DNA of 51,476 nucleotides. It comes from Gammaproteobacteria bacterium. GTDB taxonomy: Bacteria; Pseudomonadota; Gammaproteobacteria; Pseudomonadales; Pseudohongiellaceae. Numbering within the stretch: the first letter of the stretch is position 1; every line of letters begins with the position of its first letter. The position numbers and the translations under genes are program-made. Below are positions 8,669 through 18,431 of the stretch, in pieces. The notes under the pieces are model-generated. The model searched no databases and was not told where the DNA came from. It saw only the letters and a list, made by a program, of their open reading frames with translations. The stretch spans positions 1 to 51,476 of the forward strand of contig JAQWQD010000045.1 of the NCBI GenBank assembly GCA_029244985.1, given 5' to 3'.

Positions 8669-9887
8669 TTAACTCGGCTACTTTGTCAGTCATTAGTTGC
8701 AACCGCCTGTTTTTAACTGCTTCAGCTGCGTTTCCTTTGCCTTTTTCTGCAAGCAGAGTTGCAAAGTTTAAATCCCTTGTTGCCGCTAGTACAGCGTTAA
8801 GGTAGTTGCGTTGTGGGTATTCGCGATCTTCGCACTCTGTTCTGCCACGTGCATCTGCTTCGCATACAAGAAGAAATTTTTCCAAGCGTTCGGGTCGTCG
8901 AAAAGCATCTAGAGATTCTAAGAAATTCAATAAGGCGGCTGGTTGCATTTGTTGGACTCGAAGTAGTTCAGTGTGGTGCTTGCATACCAGTGCTGCCAAT
9001 TGGTTATGTTCGTTTGGAATTCTTAAGCGTCTAGCAATTTGGTCCTGAAGAGCTATGCCTAAGGCTTCATGCCCAGAGTGACTGGGCCATTTGGACTGAT
9101 CTGTTGCTGCCTTACCAACATCATGCACTAAAGTGGCATACCTGACAGCGATGTCGTCGGACAATTTCACGACTTGCTCAAGGCACATTAGAGTATGAAT
9201 GCCAGTATCTATTTCAGGGTGATACTTTGATGTTTGCGGAACCCCAAAGAGCGCGTTTACTTCAGGCAAAATTATCTTGAGTGCTTCACATTCCCGAAGC
9301 ACGGCAATGTATTCCCTGGGCGTTGTTGATGCTAGAGCTAATTTCGTTTCTTGCCAAATTCGTTCGGCGACTAAAGACTTGAGCTCGCCACTTTGAACCA
9401 TGTTATTCATAAGTTCTAAGGTTTCTGGCGCGACTCGAAAACCCAGGTGACTAAAGCGGGCGGCAAAACGGGCGACTCGCAGCACGCGCAAGGGGTCTTC
9501 AGAAAAGGCATCAGACACATGTTTTAGTAGCTTGTGATCTAAGTCCCCTTGACCATTAAATGGATCGATGATTTCGCCAGTTTCAGTTTGAGCCATGGCA
9601 TTAATCGTTAGATCTCGGCGTAGCAAATCTTCTTCGAGACTTACATGCTCTGATGAGTCGATATCAAATCCAGTGTGACCTGTTCCTTGTTTGCGCTCAG
9701 TGCGTGCTAATGCATATTCCTGTTTGGAGTCCGGATGTAAAAATACGGGAAATCCTTTGCCAACTTGTTTATAGCCCAGTGCCAACAGGTCTTTTGGACG
9801 TGCACCAACTACTACCCAGTCTTCGTCTTTGATAGGGATATTGAGCAGCTTGTCGCGGACGGCGCCGCCTACTAAGAAGGTTTCCAT
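8652..9887 (-). CDS. cca: Multifunctional CCA tRNA nucleotidyltransferase
   Basis: Adds or repairs the 3'-CCA of tRNAs without a template. The protein has 411 residues. The polymerase head has GGAVRD (7-12) and metal-binding Asp21/Asp23 (DEDWVVVG), followed by the tRNA-binding region with RRDLTINAMA. The C-terminal HD domain (HDVGKA, His255/Asp256) marks the phosphohydrolase-containing gammaproteobacterial type. It overlaps the pteridine reductase gene downstream by 17 nt, suggesting translational coupling, and lies 38 bp after apaH. Confidence 0.97.
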   Translation of the reverse strand: METFLVGGAVRDKLLNIPIKDEDWVVVGARPKDLLALGYKQVGKGFPVFLHPDSKQEYALARTERKQGTGHTGFDIDSSEHVSLEEDLLRRDLTINAMAQTETGEIIDPFNGQGDLDHKLLKHVSDAFSEDPLRVLRVARFAARFSHLGFRVAPETLELMNNMVQSGELKSLVAERIWQETKLALASTTPREYIAVLRECEALKIILPEVNALFGVPQTSKYHPEIDTGIHTLMCLEQVVKLSDDIAVRYATLVHDVGKAATDQSKWPSHSGHEALGIALQDQIARRLRIPNEHNQLAALVCKHHTELLRVQQMQPAALLNFLESLDAFRRPERLEKFLLVCEADARGRTECEDREYPQRNYLNAVLAATRDLNFATLLAEKGKGNAAEAVKNRRLQLMTDKVAELSASND

Positions 9888-9925
9888 ATACAGATTGTTC
9901 GATTACCTGACTTTGTTTAGGCAGA

Positions 9926-10747
9926 TTAGTTTGAAACAGAATAATAGCGATGATCTTCTAATCGCATAAGTGTAAGCTCTCGCCCCCAAACGTAACCTGT
10001 GTCCAATGCTAGCACTCGGCGTTTTCCGGTGTGACCTTCGAGAGCAGCCCAGTGGCCAAAAAGAATTGTAGCTTTAGAAGAAATTTTTTCATATTCATAC
10101 CAGGGTTTGAATCCCGATGGTGCAGAAGGCAACCCTTCCTTGACACTAAGCTGTAAGCTACCAACTTCGTCACAAAATCTAACTCGGGTCAAATAATTGG
10201 TGATAGTTCTCAAACGATCTTGACCTTCCAGTTTGTCATGCCACCAGAGCGGGTGGTCGCCATACATGTTTTTCAGAAACTCTCGATAGTTATGTCCGCG
10301 CAGTGCGAGCTCCACTTCGGCTGCAAGATTTAAGGTTTTCTGTATTGACCAGCGAGGGGCGACTCCAGCATGAACCATTAGGAAGTTTTCTAAGCCATTG
10401 ATCGTATCTAAACAATCAAAATATACCAGTGGCTTCTGTCGCAACCAATCGCTCAGCTCATGGCAATCCCGTGCATTGAGTAATTTTGAGAGGGTATCTT
10501 TAGTTCTTAGTGGCGCGCATCCCTCGTGCATAGCAATGAAGTGAAGGTCGTGATTACCAAGCACTATTTTTACAGAATCATCGATGTCTTGCAGAAATCG
10601 GAGTGTCTCGAGTGATCTAGGCCCCCGATTTACAATGTCTCCCACGCACCAGAGGTTATCCCTGCTGGGTGAGAATTTAACTTTCTTCAAAAGTTCTCTC
10701 AGGGGCTTGTAGCATCCCTGTATGTCTCCGATAACGTATGTACTCAT
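9926..10747 (-). CDS. apaH: Symmetrical bis(5'-nucleosyl)-tetraphosphatase ApaH
   Basis: Hydrolyses Ap4A to two ADP and is a metal-dependent phosphatase of the PPP family. The motifs GDIQGCY (7-13), GDIVNRGP and GNHD give the metal-binding and catalytic set. Its 273 residues are the normal length. It follows apaG in the conserved pdxA-rsmA-apaG-apaH order, with a 63-bp gap. It also has decapping activity on Np4-capped RNA in enterobacteria; that is family knowledge, not seen here. Confidence 0.97.
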   Translation of the reverse strand: MSTYVIGDIQGCYKPLRELLKKVKFSPSRDNLWCVGDIVNRGPRSLETLRFLQDIDDSVKIVLGNHDLHFIAMHEGCAPLRTKDTLSKLLNARDCHELSDWLRQKPLVYFDCLDTINGLENFLMVHAGVAPRWSIQKTLNLAAEVELALRGHNYREFLKNMYGDHPLWWHDKLEGQDRLRTITNYLTRVRFCDEVGSLQLSVKEGLPSAPSGFKPWYEYEKISSKATILFGHWAALEGHTGKRRVLALDTGYVWGRELTLMRLEDHRYYSVSN

Positions 10748-10810
10748 GCACCTGACTGCAATTTACGAAGGCCGCAGTATAACACTCATATTATTCGATA
10801 TTTCGACTGA

Positions 10811-11191
10811 CTAATGGACAGTATGGGGAAGGGATAACAGGAAAGCAGGTATTGGCGTCTTAAATTTTTCACCAGTGGCAGTTTGCATTTCATAACTTCC
10901 GTGCATAGTACCAAATTTGGTAGCTAGCACCGCTCCGCTGGTGTAATTAAATGATTTCCCTGGGAGGATCTCAGGCTGCTGACCAATTACTCCTTCACCG
11001 CTAACTTCCTCAACCTTGTTATTGTCATCGGTAATATGCCAATGACGGTTTAGCAATTTTACCGATTCGTTGCCGAAATTTGTGATTTCTATTGAGTAAG
11101 CGAATACAAAACGCTTCTTTGCTGGATCAGATTGCTCATGCAAAAACTGTGTATTGACTTTTATTTTGATCGTTTCGCTAATGCTTTCCAT
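10811..11191 (-). CDS. apaG: ApaG protein
   Basis: Small beta-sandwich protein (fibronectin-III-like ApaG/DUF525 fold) of unsettled function, usually linked to apaH. Starting at the ATG at 11191 gives 126 residues (MESISETIKIKVNTQ...), equal to the family length, with GAGA just upstream. In-frame starts at 11203 and 11215 would extend it by 4 or 8 residues. The conserved core FVFAYSIEITN, HWHITD and GSYEMQ is visible. It overlaps the end of rsmA by 14 nt, which fits translational coupling. Confidence 0.92.
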   Translation of the reverse strand: MESISETIKIKVNTQFLHEQSDPAKKRFVFAYSIEITNFGNESVKLLNRHWHITDDNNKVEEVSGEGVIGQQPEILPGKSFNYTSGAVLATKFGTMHGSYEMQTATGEKFKTPIPAFLLSLPHTVH

Positions 11192-11996
11192 AGTCTCTTT
11201 CATCCACAAGAGCATCGCTGATTAAGATGTAATCAGCCAGTGATAAGTTTTCTGGTCTTAGGCTAGCATCGATAGCTAATTTATTCAGTGTCGTTTCAGA
11301 AATGATGGCTTTTAGGCTATTTTTCAAAGTCTTTCTGCGCTGGTTAAATGCAGTACGAATCACGGTTTGTAGGCATTCTGGGTCTTTTGCAATCACTGGG
11401 AAGTTTGTATGTGGTCGCAGTCTGACTATGGCTGACACTACTTTAGGTTTAGGCGTAAACGCTGAAGAGGGCACATTAAATAAATGTTCTACTTCACAAA
11501 AATATTGCATCATTAATCCAAGGCGTCCATAGTTTTTCTCGCCGATAGTAGCAACCATCCGCTGAATTACCTCCAATTGCAGCATGAAGGTCATATCGTG
11601 AATCAATGAGTGCTCTTTGAGCAAATGAAACATCACCGGGGTTGAAATGTTATACGGAAGATTACCAACCACTCTTAAAGATTTTTCGGTTTTGCTTAAC
11701 GTACTTATATCAAACTTCAATATGTTGTGTTGATACACCGATACTGAAGGTCTTTGCGCGAACCGTTGCTCGATGTGAGCCACCAAGTCGCGATCCAATT
11801 CTATGCAATCGAGTTGGGCGCCGGAATCTGCGAAAGGTTTAGTTAAAGCGCCCTGGCCTGGTCCGATCTCAACTAGATGGTCTTCGGAGGTAGGGGAAAT
11901 TGCATCGACAATTTTCTGAATTATATATTCGTCATGAAGAAAATTTTGTCCAAATCTTTTCCGGGCCTGGTGGAGCTTGCCATTGTGAAGTCTCAT
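11178..11996 (-). CDS. rsmA: 16S rRNA dimethyladenosine transferase RsmA (KsgA)
   Basis: Dimethylates two adjacent adenosines in the 3' hairpin of 16S rRNA during 30S assembly. Starting at the ATG at 11996 gives 272 residues, the normal length, with the conserved RKRFGQNFL near residue 12 and SAM motif EIGPGQGALT at 44-52. The catalytic NLPYNIS is present. The frame stays open to 12125 but that would overlap pdxA by more than 100 nt. The chosen start is 10 nt after the pdxA stop and has no clear Shine-Dalgarno, suggesting coupling to pdxA translation. Confidence 0.95.
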   Translation of the reverse strand: MRLHNGKLHQARKRFGQNFLHDEYIIQKIVDAISPTSEDHLVEIGPGQGALTKPFADSGAQLDCIELDRDLVAHIEQRFAQRPSVSVYQHNILKFDISTLSKTEKSLRVVGNLPYNISTPVMFHLLKEHSLIHDMTFMLQLEVIQRMVATIGEKNYGRLGLMMQYFCEVEHLFNVPSSAFTPKPKVVSAIVRLRPHTNFPVIAKDPECLQTVIRTAFNQRRKTLKNSLKAIISETTLNKLAIDASLRPENLSLADYILISDALVDERDYGKH

Positions 11997-12006
11997 GGCG
12001 GTTGGA

Positions 12007-13002
12007 TCAGGTTTCACGCTTGTTCCAATGGCTAACCATGTCTGTCGCAGTGGCGATGGCATTGTATAAACTGCCAGTATTTGCATTACCAGATCCTGCG
12101 ATATCCAATGCGGTGCCGTGATCAACTGACGTTCTAATAATTGGCAATCCTAAGGTGATATTGCAAGCATCACCAAACCCTTTGTATTTTAATACAGGCA
12201 ATCCTTGATCGTGGAACATCGACAATACGGCATCAGCATTATCAAGATACTTTGCGGTAAACAGCGTGTCAGCAGGCAAGGGGCCGATTAAGTCCATACC
12301 TAAAGATTTTAAATCAGCCAGAACTGGTGCAATTGTGTCGATCTCTTCCAGTCCTAGATGGCCTCCTTCGCCAGCATGTGGATTCAGCCCGCAAACAAGG
12401 ATAGTCGGATTCTCAATGCCAAATTTTTGGACGAGATCAGCATGAAGAATAGTGATTACTTTTCTTAACAAGCTTTTATTAATTGCACTTGGTACTTTTG
12501 CCAAGGGCAAATGGGTAGTGGCCAAAGCAACACGCAAACCTTCGGTTGCTAACATCATTACAGTTAAGTCTTTTTTGCAATGCGCTGCAAGAAACTCTGT
12601 ATGTCCGGTAAAAGCGATACCAGCCTCATTGATCGCTCCTTTGTGCACGGGGCCAGTAACTAATGCATCGAGATTGCCGGCCATTACTTGATCAATAGCG
12701 ATACGCAGAGTTTCTAAAACGTACTCTGCGTTAGCCGTATTCAACTCTCCGTGAATTACCTCTTGTGCTACACCCACCTGTAGGATCGAGAGTTTTCCAG
12801 GTGAAGAAGGGCTGGGTTCAGAACCTGAAAAAGGGTGAAGAGAAAGTGGTAATTTTAAATGCCGTGCTCGCTGTTCGAGCATGGATTGATCGCCGATTAT
12901 GACGAGTTCTGTATTAACTGGGGGGCGCTGCGCAACAACAACGCAAATGTCAGGTCCAATTCCAGCAGGCTCGCCAGTTGTTAAGGCAATTCGAATTGTC
13001 AC
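12007..13002 (-). CDS. pdxA: 4-hydroxythreonine-4-phosphate dehydrogenase PdxA
   Basis: NAD-dependent enzyme of pyridoxal phosphate synthesis, 331 residues. It begins [18 protein letters not shown] with a GTG start at 13002, preceded by AGG about 10 nt upstream. Conserved [19 protein letters not shown] and the C-terminal [13 protein letters not shown], with metal-binding His, are present. It is between surA and rsmA, as in Pseudomonas and Escherichia. Confidence 0.97.
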   Translation of the reverse strand: MTIRIALTTGEPAGIGPDICVVVAQRPPVNTELVIIGDQSMLEQRARHLKLPLSLHPFSGSEPSPSSPGKLSILQVGVAQEVIHGELNTANAEYVLETLRIAIDQVMAGNLDALVTGPVHKGAINEAGIAFTGHTEFLAAHCKKDLTVMMLATEGLRVALATTHLPLAKVPSAINKSLLRKVITILHADLVQKFGIENPTILVCGLNPHAGEGGHLGLEEIDTIAPVLADLKSLGMDLIGPLPADTLFTAKYLDNADAVLSMFHDQGLPVLKYKGFGDACNITLGLPIIRTSVDHGTALDIAGSGNANTGSLYNAIATATDMVSHWNKRET

Positions 13003-13021
13003 AAGGCATTAACCTGAACGT

Positions 13022-14320
13022 TTATTCAACGAGTTCTACGAAGGCTTCTTCTCGGATTTCTATAAGCCAGTTCTGTAACTCGAGATCAAACTTTCTGTCG
13101 CGCAGTGTACCTTCAGCTTGAGAGCGCGAATACTCAATGCTCAAATCTGTTTCTCGTCGACCTAAAACTTCTGCGATATGCCAGCCGGTGGCTGTCAAAA
13201 AAGGTGCACTTAGTTCATTTTCGTCTAGCTCATTAATCACCAGCTCAAATTCAGGAGGCATGCCACCTTCGTTTACCCAGTCGAGATCACCGCCTGCAAC
13301 AACTGAACTTGCGTCATCAGAATTTTGTCTCGCTATGACAGCAAAATCTTCGCCAGCAATTATGCGCTCTCTGAGTTCATTGATTTCGGCAATGGTTTGG
13401 TCTTCATTGCGAATTTCGTTGGAAGACAACATGATGTGTCGAATATTAGTTTGATTCACCATTTGCTCAGTCCCGCCACGCTGCCCAGCGAGATGGATAA
13501 CATGGAAACCATTGCCCGCTTCGATCGGTCCTTCAACATCACCGGATTCCATTTCGGTAACAATCGATGAGAATAAATTTGGCAATTGCTCTGCTTTGCG
13601 CCAACCGAAGTCGGTGCTCTCTACAGGGAAAGTGTTGGATAAGCGAGCATTAGCTCTCACTTCTAAGAAATTCTCTCCTTCACTGGTTCGGGCAATAATG
13701 TCAGCAGCAAATTTAAGTTTTGCTTCTTTCTCTGAGTCACTATCACCACTAGATAAAGGAATAAGTAAGTGATCGACGAAGTAGTCAGCGGACATTACTT
13801 CTCGGCCCATGTCCGAATTTAGAAAATTATCAATTTCTTGATCAGTTATCGTAATACGTCGATTTACCATGCCACGTTGCAGTTCCTGCAACATCATTTG
13901 GCGTCTTACTTGATCGCGGGTTTGTAGATAGACGTTGTTGGTTTCAAGTGCTTCCACGTATTGTTCGAATGTCAGGTTATTGCCTTCCGCCATGCTATTC
14001 AGGACACGGTTGATCATGTCATCATCGAAACGGATGCTGACCTGCTCGGCCATCTGTAATTGAATATTCTCTATGATTAATGCTTCCAGAATATCACTTT
14101 TCAGCTCGTCTTCTGGAGGCAAGGGCTGATTTTCCCTTGCAGCGGCCCCACGAATGTCGGCAATTCGGAGGTCCAATTCACTCTGCAAAACCACATCCTG
14201 ATCTACCAGTGCGATTACTCTATCTAGCAAAACCCGTTGTCCGAAGCTTGGAAAACTTAAAAGTAGCGCCAGCACGCCCGCTATGTGAATTGGTGTTTTG
14301 ATTGTTCGATTAAAGACCAT
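13022..14320 (-). CDS. surA: Periplasmic chaperone and peptidyl-prolyl isomerase SurA
   Basis: Chaperone that escorts unfolded outer-membrane proteins, LptD included, across the periplasm. The 432-residue precursor has a signal peptide (hydrophobic HIAGVLALLLSFPSFG, cut near residue 27). The SurA N-terminal domain starts LDRVIALVDQDVVLQSEL. Two parvulin domains follow (about DYFVDHLLIPL and NIRHIMLSSNEI). It overlaps the end of lptD by 11 nt and is followed by pdxA, so chaperone and client are translated from one mRNA. Confidence 0.97.
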   Translation of the reverse strand: MVFNRTIKTPIHIAGVLALLLSFPSFGQRVLLDRVIALVDQDVVLQSELDLRIADIRGAAARENQPLPPEDELKSDILEALIIENIQLQMAEQVSIRFDDDMINRVLNSMAEGNNLTFEQYVEALETNNVYLQTRDQVRRQMMLQELQRGMVNRRITITDQEIDNFLNSDMGREVMSADYFVDHLLIPLSSGDSDSEKEAKLKFAADIIARTSEGENFLEVRANARLSNTFPVESTDFGWRKAEQLPNLFSSIVTEMESGDVEGPIEAGNGFHVIHLAGQRGGTEQMVNQTNIRHIMLSSNEIRNEDQTIAEINELRERIIAGEDFAVIARQNSDDASSVVAGGDLDWVNEGGMPPEFELVINELDENELSAPFLTATGWHIAEVLGRRETDLSIEYSRSQAEGTLRDRKFDLELQNWLIEIREEAFVELVE

Positions 14321-17138
14321 AATCTGTTTCTCTAAATCCCCAAATACTGTCAGTCAACAGGTTGCTCAAGCCACCTCCAGTGAGGTTTCCTAGCCCATTT
14401 AGAGTGAATTGGACAAAAACGCCACGTTCAGCTTCGATATTAGGAAGAAACAATTCGTTCTCGTCAACCCATTCTCTTCCAATAAGTCTGATCGTAGCGC
14501 AACAATTAGACCACTCTATGCCAGCAAAACTTTCTAAATTGCGAGAGTTGCTATGGTCGTAATTCCAGCGTGCCAACACCCGCCAGTTAGTATTTATAGG
14601 CCATACAGCAGAGACATCGGTTTGTTTAATTCTAGGATCTATGTCCTTTGGCAGGGTGAAAATGGGCGAGTTCACCAGGCTGCGGACACGATAAGCAAAG
14701 TTCAATAAATGGTCACTATCACGGTGATAACGGAATTGAATGACGCCTTCATCAACCTCTTGAGTGTCTTCATTCCATTGAATATCAGTATTAAATCGCC
14801 AGTTGTCGCCAAGCGAAAAAGCTATTTCACCAGCCAGCGCGGATTTATTTGTTAGTGGCGAATAACGAGGCAACCAGGTCTGTAATGGATTGGATAAGGT
14901 CACGAAGCGATCTTCAAAGTAACGAACCTGGCCGATGCTCATGCGTGCGGTTTCTCTGCCTGCCGGATCAAGTATTCGACTGGTTAGTGCGAATGCCATC
15001 TGGTCGGCATCCGCGATGCGGTCTCCACCGCTAAATCGGTCATCACGAAACAGTTGGTTAAAGCTGAAATTGAGTTCGGATGTATCAAAAAGCGGCAGCG
15101 TGGTTTGATCCTCAAACTCGCTGTATAAATAATAAAGTCGAGGTTCTAGGGTTTGTCGCCAGCCGCCACTACGATTCATGTCTCTTTCAAATACCAAACC
15201 AGCATCAAAGCTATAGATTCCTATACCTAGGTCCGGGTCGTCTAGACCCATGCTGGCCTGGTTCTGCAACTTGTATTGAACGTGTTTGTATTTTGCGTTA
15301 GTCCGTACAAACCATCCAGGGCTCTCGATGGACCAGCCGATTTCCGGTTCAGCGTTAAAACGCTCTCCATGGACTAAAGCGCCATTATTTAATTGGTTCA
15401 TTGATAGTAGAGTTTCATCGAGATCACGATCGAAAGAAGTTACTTCACCTCTAATGCCGACTCTGATTCCTGCCCAAAGTGGCGCATTACTTTCGAAATA
15501 GAACTGCGGCAGACGATCAAAGGGCTTGTTAATGTTGGAGGGTGCGTAAAAAGGATCTATGATTTCGAGGCGCTGAACGTTGACGCCGGCACGGAGATAA
15601 TCAGAATTAAAATTGATTCTGCCTTGGCGATTTAAATGAGTGCGGCTAGTGAGATTTAGTCCGCTGCTACCCAAGTCGTAAAAGTAATCTTCATCACTGA
15701 CTGCATTGTAATCTACGAATGTGCTCCAGTTACGACCGAGCACGCCTTGGTGCTCGAAGCCAACGAACCAGCGATCTTCAACCGGTGGTGAATCACTTCC
15801 GGGTATGTTTAGAGTCGTAGGATCGTAAAGCTTATCACCGGTAAGCCCAGACAAACTTAAGGTATTCATCGACCAGCTAGCGAGGTAACGAGTCTCGAGA
15901 CCAACAAGGGTGCCGCGGTCGGAAATTATCCGCGGTGATATCGTGGCGTCATAATGTGGGGCGAGGTTTAAATAGTAGGGTAATTCGAAATCAAATCCCC
16001 CACTACGAGTCGAGCCTGTGCTGGGGGCTAGGAATCCTGAAACACTTCCATCTCCTAAGGGGAAAGGCAGAGTTCCAGGGTAGTAGAAGACTGGCATATT
16101 ACCTAACCTTAAGCTGACATTTTCTGCATAACCCCGGTTTGCAATCTGATCGAGTGTGATAGTGTCTGCGCGCAATTTCCAAAAATCACTGCCTGGTTCA
16201 CAGCGACTGAACTCGCCATTTTCTATACTCACTAAGCCCGACTTTGCTGAGTAAATAATACTTGCGGCGTTGCCGTGCGCGCCGTAGTTATGCAGAACAT
16301 ATTGGGCATTTTCCACCCGGTTCACAGAATCGTTGTTATCTATGAAGGCAGAATCACCCAGTAGCAGAATGCCCGGTTCGCGGAACTCTACACTACCGTC
16401 CATTAATACTGTGTTATCGTCACGATTAATGGTTGTCATGTTGTCGTTTACGATGGTGCGGTAACCCTGTTGTACGATGATATCACCGTCGATGGTCATC
16501 AAATTTTGATTTATTTGAGAAAGCCCAGTATCAGTTCTGAAGCTAGTTGCTGAAGAGGCTGGATCGTTACCGCGGTTGAGCTTAGCAGCAGGATCTACGT
16601 AGGTTCCACAACAATTATCAGGGATGCTTAATAACTGGTCTTCGGTTAGTTCTTCTCTTGGCACCCAATCTAAATCGTAGTCAGAGCTCAGTGCAACAAT
16701 TGGCACAACCTCAACTCCCTGGTCTGACTCTTCGTCAGCTAGAGTCGCAGTGAAAGTTTCTGAAGGCTCGGGTGACGCTTGTTCTGTCAGCTCAGGATCT
16801 AAAATTAATGCATCTGTTTCAGCTGAATCTGGGGTCTCCAGAGCTGGATTTGATGAACCTGGTTGCAAAAGAGTTGAACTACGCTCGGGGGGCTGAGGGG
16901 AGTCTGAGTTGTCCGGCAAGTTAGCAGTGTCACTGCTGTAGCGCTCATTGGTGCCAGCATTGTCCCGGGATTCTATGGGGCCTGTCCTCTCGCAAATCCA
17001 GCCATCACCAGCATTGTTAGGCCGACAATTGTATTGAGGAAGTTGTGATTCTGCCGATCTAGGAAAAGCGATTAATAATACTCCCACAGAAATTATTAAG
17101 GTGATTCCTGATGCGAGCAGACGTTTCCTAAATAGCAT
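14310..17138 (-). CDS. lptD: LPS-assembly protein LptD
   Basis: Outer-membrane beta-barrel that, with LptE, inserts lipopolysaccharide into the outer leaflet. It has 942 residues, longer than the E. coli protein and near the Pseudomonas size. The order is a signal peptide (about 1-31), a Pro/Ser/Glu-rich low-complexity segment (about 50-165), an OstA/LptA-like periplasmic domain, and a C-terminal barrel with many aromatic beta-strand patterns. Cysteines at 38, 49, 176, 177 and the adjacent pair 879-880 (SNCCATIRL) fit the inter-domain disulfides needed for LptD maturation. It is divergent from amgK; a sigma-E-like promoter candidate lies at 17200-17228. Confidence 0.96.
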   Translation of the reverse strand: MLFRKRLLASGITLIISVGVLLIAFPRSAESQLPQYNCRPNNAGDGWICERTGPIESRDNAGTNERYSSDTANLPDNSDSPQPPERSSTLLQPGSSNPALETPDSAETDALILDPELTEQASPEPSETFTATLADEESDQGVEVVPIVALSSDYDLDWVPREELTEDQLLSIPDNCCGTYVDPAAKLNRGNDPASSATSFRTDTGLSQINQNLMTIDGDIIVQQGYRTIVNDNMTTINRDDNTVLMDGSVEFREPGILLLGDSAFIDNNDSVNRVENAQYVLHNYGAHGNAASIIYSAKSGLVSIENGEFSRCEPGSDFWKLRADTITLDQIANRGYAENVSLRLGNMPVFYYPGTLPFPLGDGSVSGFLAPSTGSTRSGGFDFELPYYLNLAPHYDATISPRIISDRGTLVGLETRYLASWSMNTLSLSGLTGDKLYDPTTLNIPGSDSPPVEDRWFVGFEHQGVLGRNWSTFVDYNAVSDEDYFYDLGSSGLNLTSRTHLNRQGRINFNSDYLRAGVNVQRLEIIDPFYAPSNINKPFDRLPQFYFESNAPLWAGIRVGIRGEVTSFDRDLDETLLSMNQLNNGALVHGERFNAEPEIGWSIESPGWFVRTNAKYKHVQYKLQNQASMGLDDPDLGIGIYSFDAGLVFERDMNRSGGWRQTLEPRLYYLYSEFEDQTTLPLFDTSELNFSFNQLFRDDRFSGGDRIADADQMAFALTSRILDPAGRETARMSIGQVRYFEDRFVTLSNPLQTWLPRYSPLTNKSALAGEIAFSLGDNWRFNTDIQWNEDTQEVDEGVIQFRYHRDSDHLLNFAYRVRSLVNSPIFTLPKDIDPRIKQTDVSAVWPINTNWRVLARWNYDHSNSRNLESFAGIEWSNCCATIRLIGREWVDENELFLPNIEAERGVFVQFTLNGLGNLTGGGLSNLLTDSIWGFRETDYGL

Positions 17139-17199
17139 GATGCACTGAGCCTGTTAAGACCAAAAAGGTAGCTAAAGAGATAAACAAATCGTTGTTGAA

Positions 17200-17228
17200 A
17201 CCGACTAACAAGTTAGGGCGTAAGCTCC
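17200..17228 (-). promoter_or_regulatory. Candidate sigma-E (AlgU)-type promoter of lptD
   Basis: On the minus strand GGAGCTT (17222-17228) is a 6/7 match to the extracytoplasmic sigma-E -35 GGAACTT. After 16 bp comes GTCGGT (17200-17205), a partial match to the -10. The site is about 62 bp before the lptD start. In E. coli the lptD (imp) promoter is under envelope-stress sigma-E control, which makes this plausible. Confidence 0.33.
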
Positions 17229-17316
17229 GTGCTGTGCGAATGGACGATGCACAGGCATAATAATTCATTGATGTTTGAATTCAAAGCAACTGTATTTTTA
17301 TTACTAAGTTAACTAA

Positions 17317-18381
17317 ATGTCAGATTCCAGGCAGGCGAAATTAACGATATGGGTAACTGAAGTTCTTGGGCAATTGAAGCCGGAGAATCGTGGTGAGATA
17401 TCGCTGTCTTTAGTTAGTGGGGATGCCAGTTTTCGGCGCTATTTCCGTACATATATGGGTGATTCTAGTTTCGTTGCTGTAGACGCCCCGCCGAAGCAGG
17501 AAGATTCAAGAATGTTTGTGCATATTTGTAATATGTTTCGGGATGCAGATATTTCAGTGCCTAAGGTTTTTTTTGCCGACTATGAACAAGGATTTATGTT
17601 GCTCAATGATTTCGGTGACCAGCTCTATCTAGATGTATTGCTAGGCTTACGAACTTCAGGGTGCAATAACGAAATAAACTCACTCTATGAGGCGGCAATA
17701 AATTCATTATTAGATATTCAGTCTAGAATTAATAAAAAGAGACTTGACTCTTATAGCAAAAATGAACTACATCGAGAAATGGCGTTGTTCGAAGAGTGGT
17801 TTTGTACGGCTTTCTTAGAGTTGGAAATTAATGATGCAGAGAGAGGAATGATAGCAAAAACACTGAATTTTTTAGAAGAAGCGGCATTGTCGCAAGAACA
17901 GGTAGTTGTGCACCGTGATTATCATTCCCGTAACCTGATGATTTTGGACGACAACATTTTTGGAGAAGGCTCTAGTCCTGGAATTATTGATTTTCAAGAT
18001 GCAGTTAGTGGTGCTTATACCTACGACTTAGTGTCTCTACTTAGAGATGCCTATATATGCTGGGACGTGAGCAAAGTCGATTCATGGGCGCTCTATTACT
18101 TGGAAAGGGCAAAAAGTAGCGGGCTCATCGCAAATATTGATGAGGCTCAGTTTCAGCGAGACTTCGATTTAATGGGGCTGCAACGCCAATTAAAGGTTTT
18201 GGGAATTTTTGCTCGGCTCTATATTAGGGATAATAAAGTGCGCTATTTGGCCGATATTCCTCAGGTTATTGACTATTTTTTAGAGGTAAGTCAATGCTAT
18301 ATAGAACTTAGGCCGTTTTTGCATTGGTTTAGGACAAAGGTGTTGCCAATAGCTGAGACTAAACTCAAAATAAATTACTGA
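17317..18381 (+). CDS. amgK: N-acetylmuramate/N-acetylglucosamine kinase AmgK
   Basis: Anomeric sugar kinase of the aminoglycoside-phosphotransferase fold, 354 residues. The catalytic loop VVHRDYHSRNLM (HRD at 199-201) and metal-binding DFQDAV (Asp225) are intact. AmgK makes MurNAc-1-phosphate from recycled MurNAc; MurU then makes UDP-MurNAc, bypassing early de novo synthesis and MurA. The identification rests on the fold plus the murU neighbour 50 bp downstream and the divergent lptD, as in Pseudomonas. The start ATG at 17317 is preceded by an AT-rich leader containing the palindrome TTTGAATTCAAA. Confidence 0.9.
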   Translation: MSDSRQAKLTIWVTEVLGQLKPENRGEISLSLVSGDASFRRYFRTYMGDSSFVAVDAPPKQEDSRMFVHICNMFRDADISVPKVFFADYEQGFMLLNDFGDQLYLDVLLGLRTSGCNNEINSLYEAAINSLLDIQSRINKKRLDSYSKNELHREMALFEEWFCTAFLELEINDAERGMIAKTLNFLEEAALSQEQVVVHRDYHSRNLMILDDNIFGEGSSPGIIDFQDAVSGAYTYDLVSLLRDAYICWDVSKVDSWALYYLERAKSSGLIANIDEAQFQRDFDLMGLQRQLKVLGIFARLYIRDNKVRYLADIPQVIDYFLEVSQCYIELRPFLHWFRTKVLPIAETKLKINY

Positions 18382-18431
18382 GGCGCTGCCAGCAGGCATG
18401 TTGGACGCCGAAGACTCTTCTTGGAATAGCT

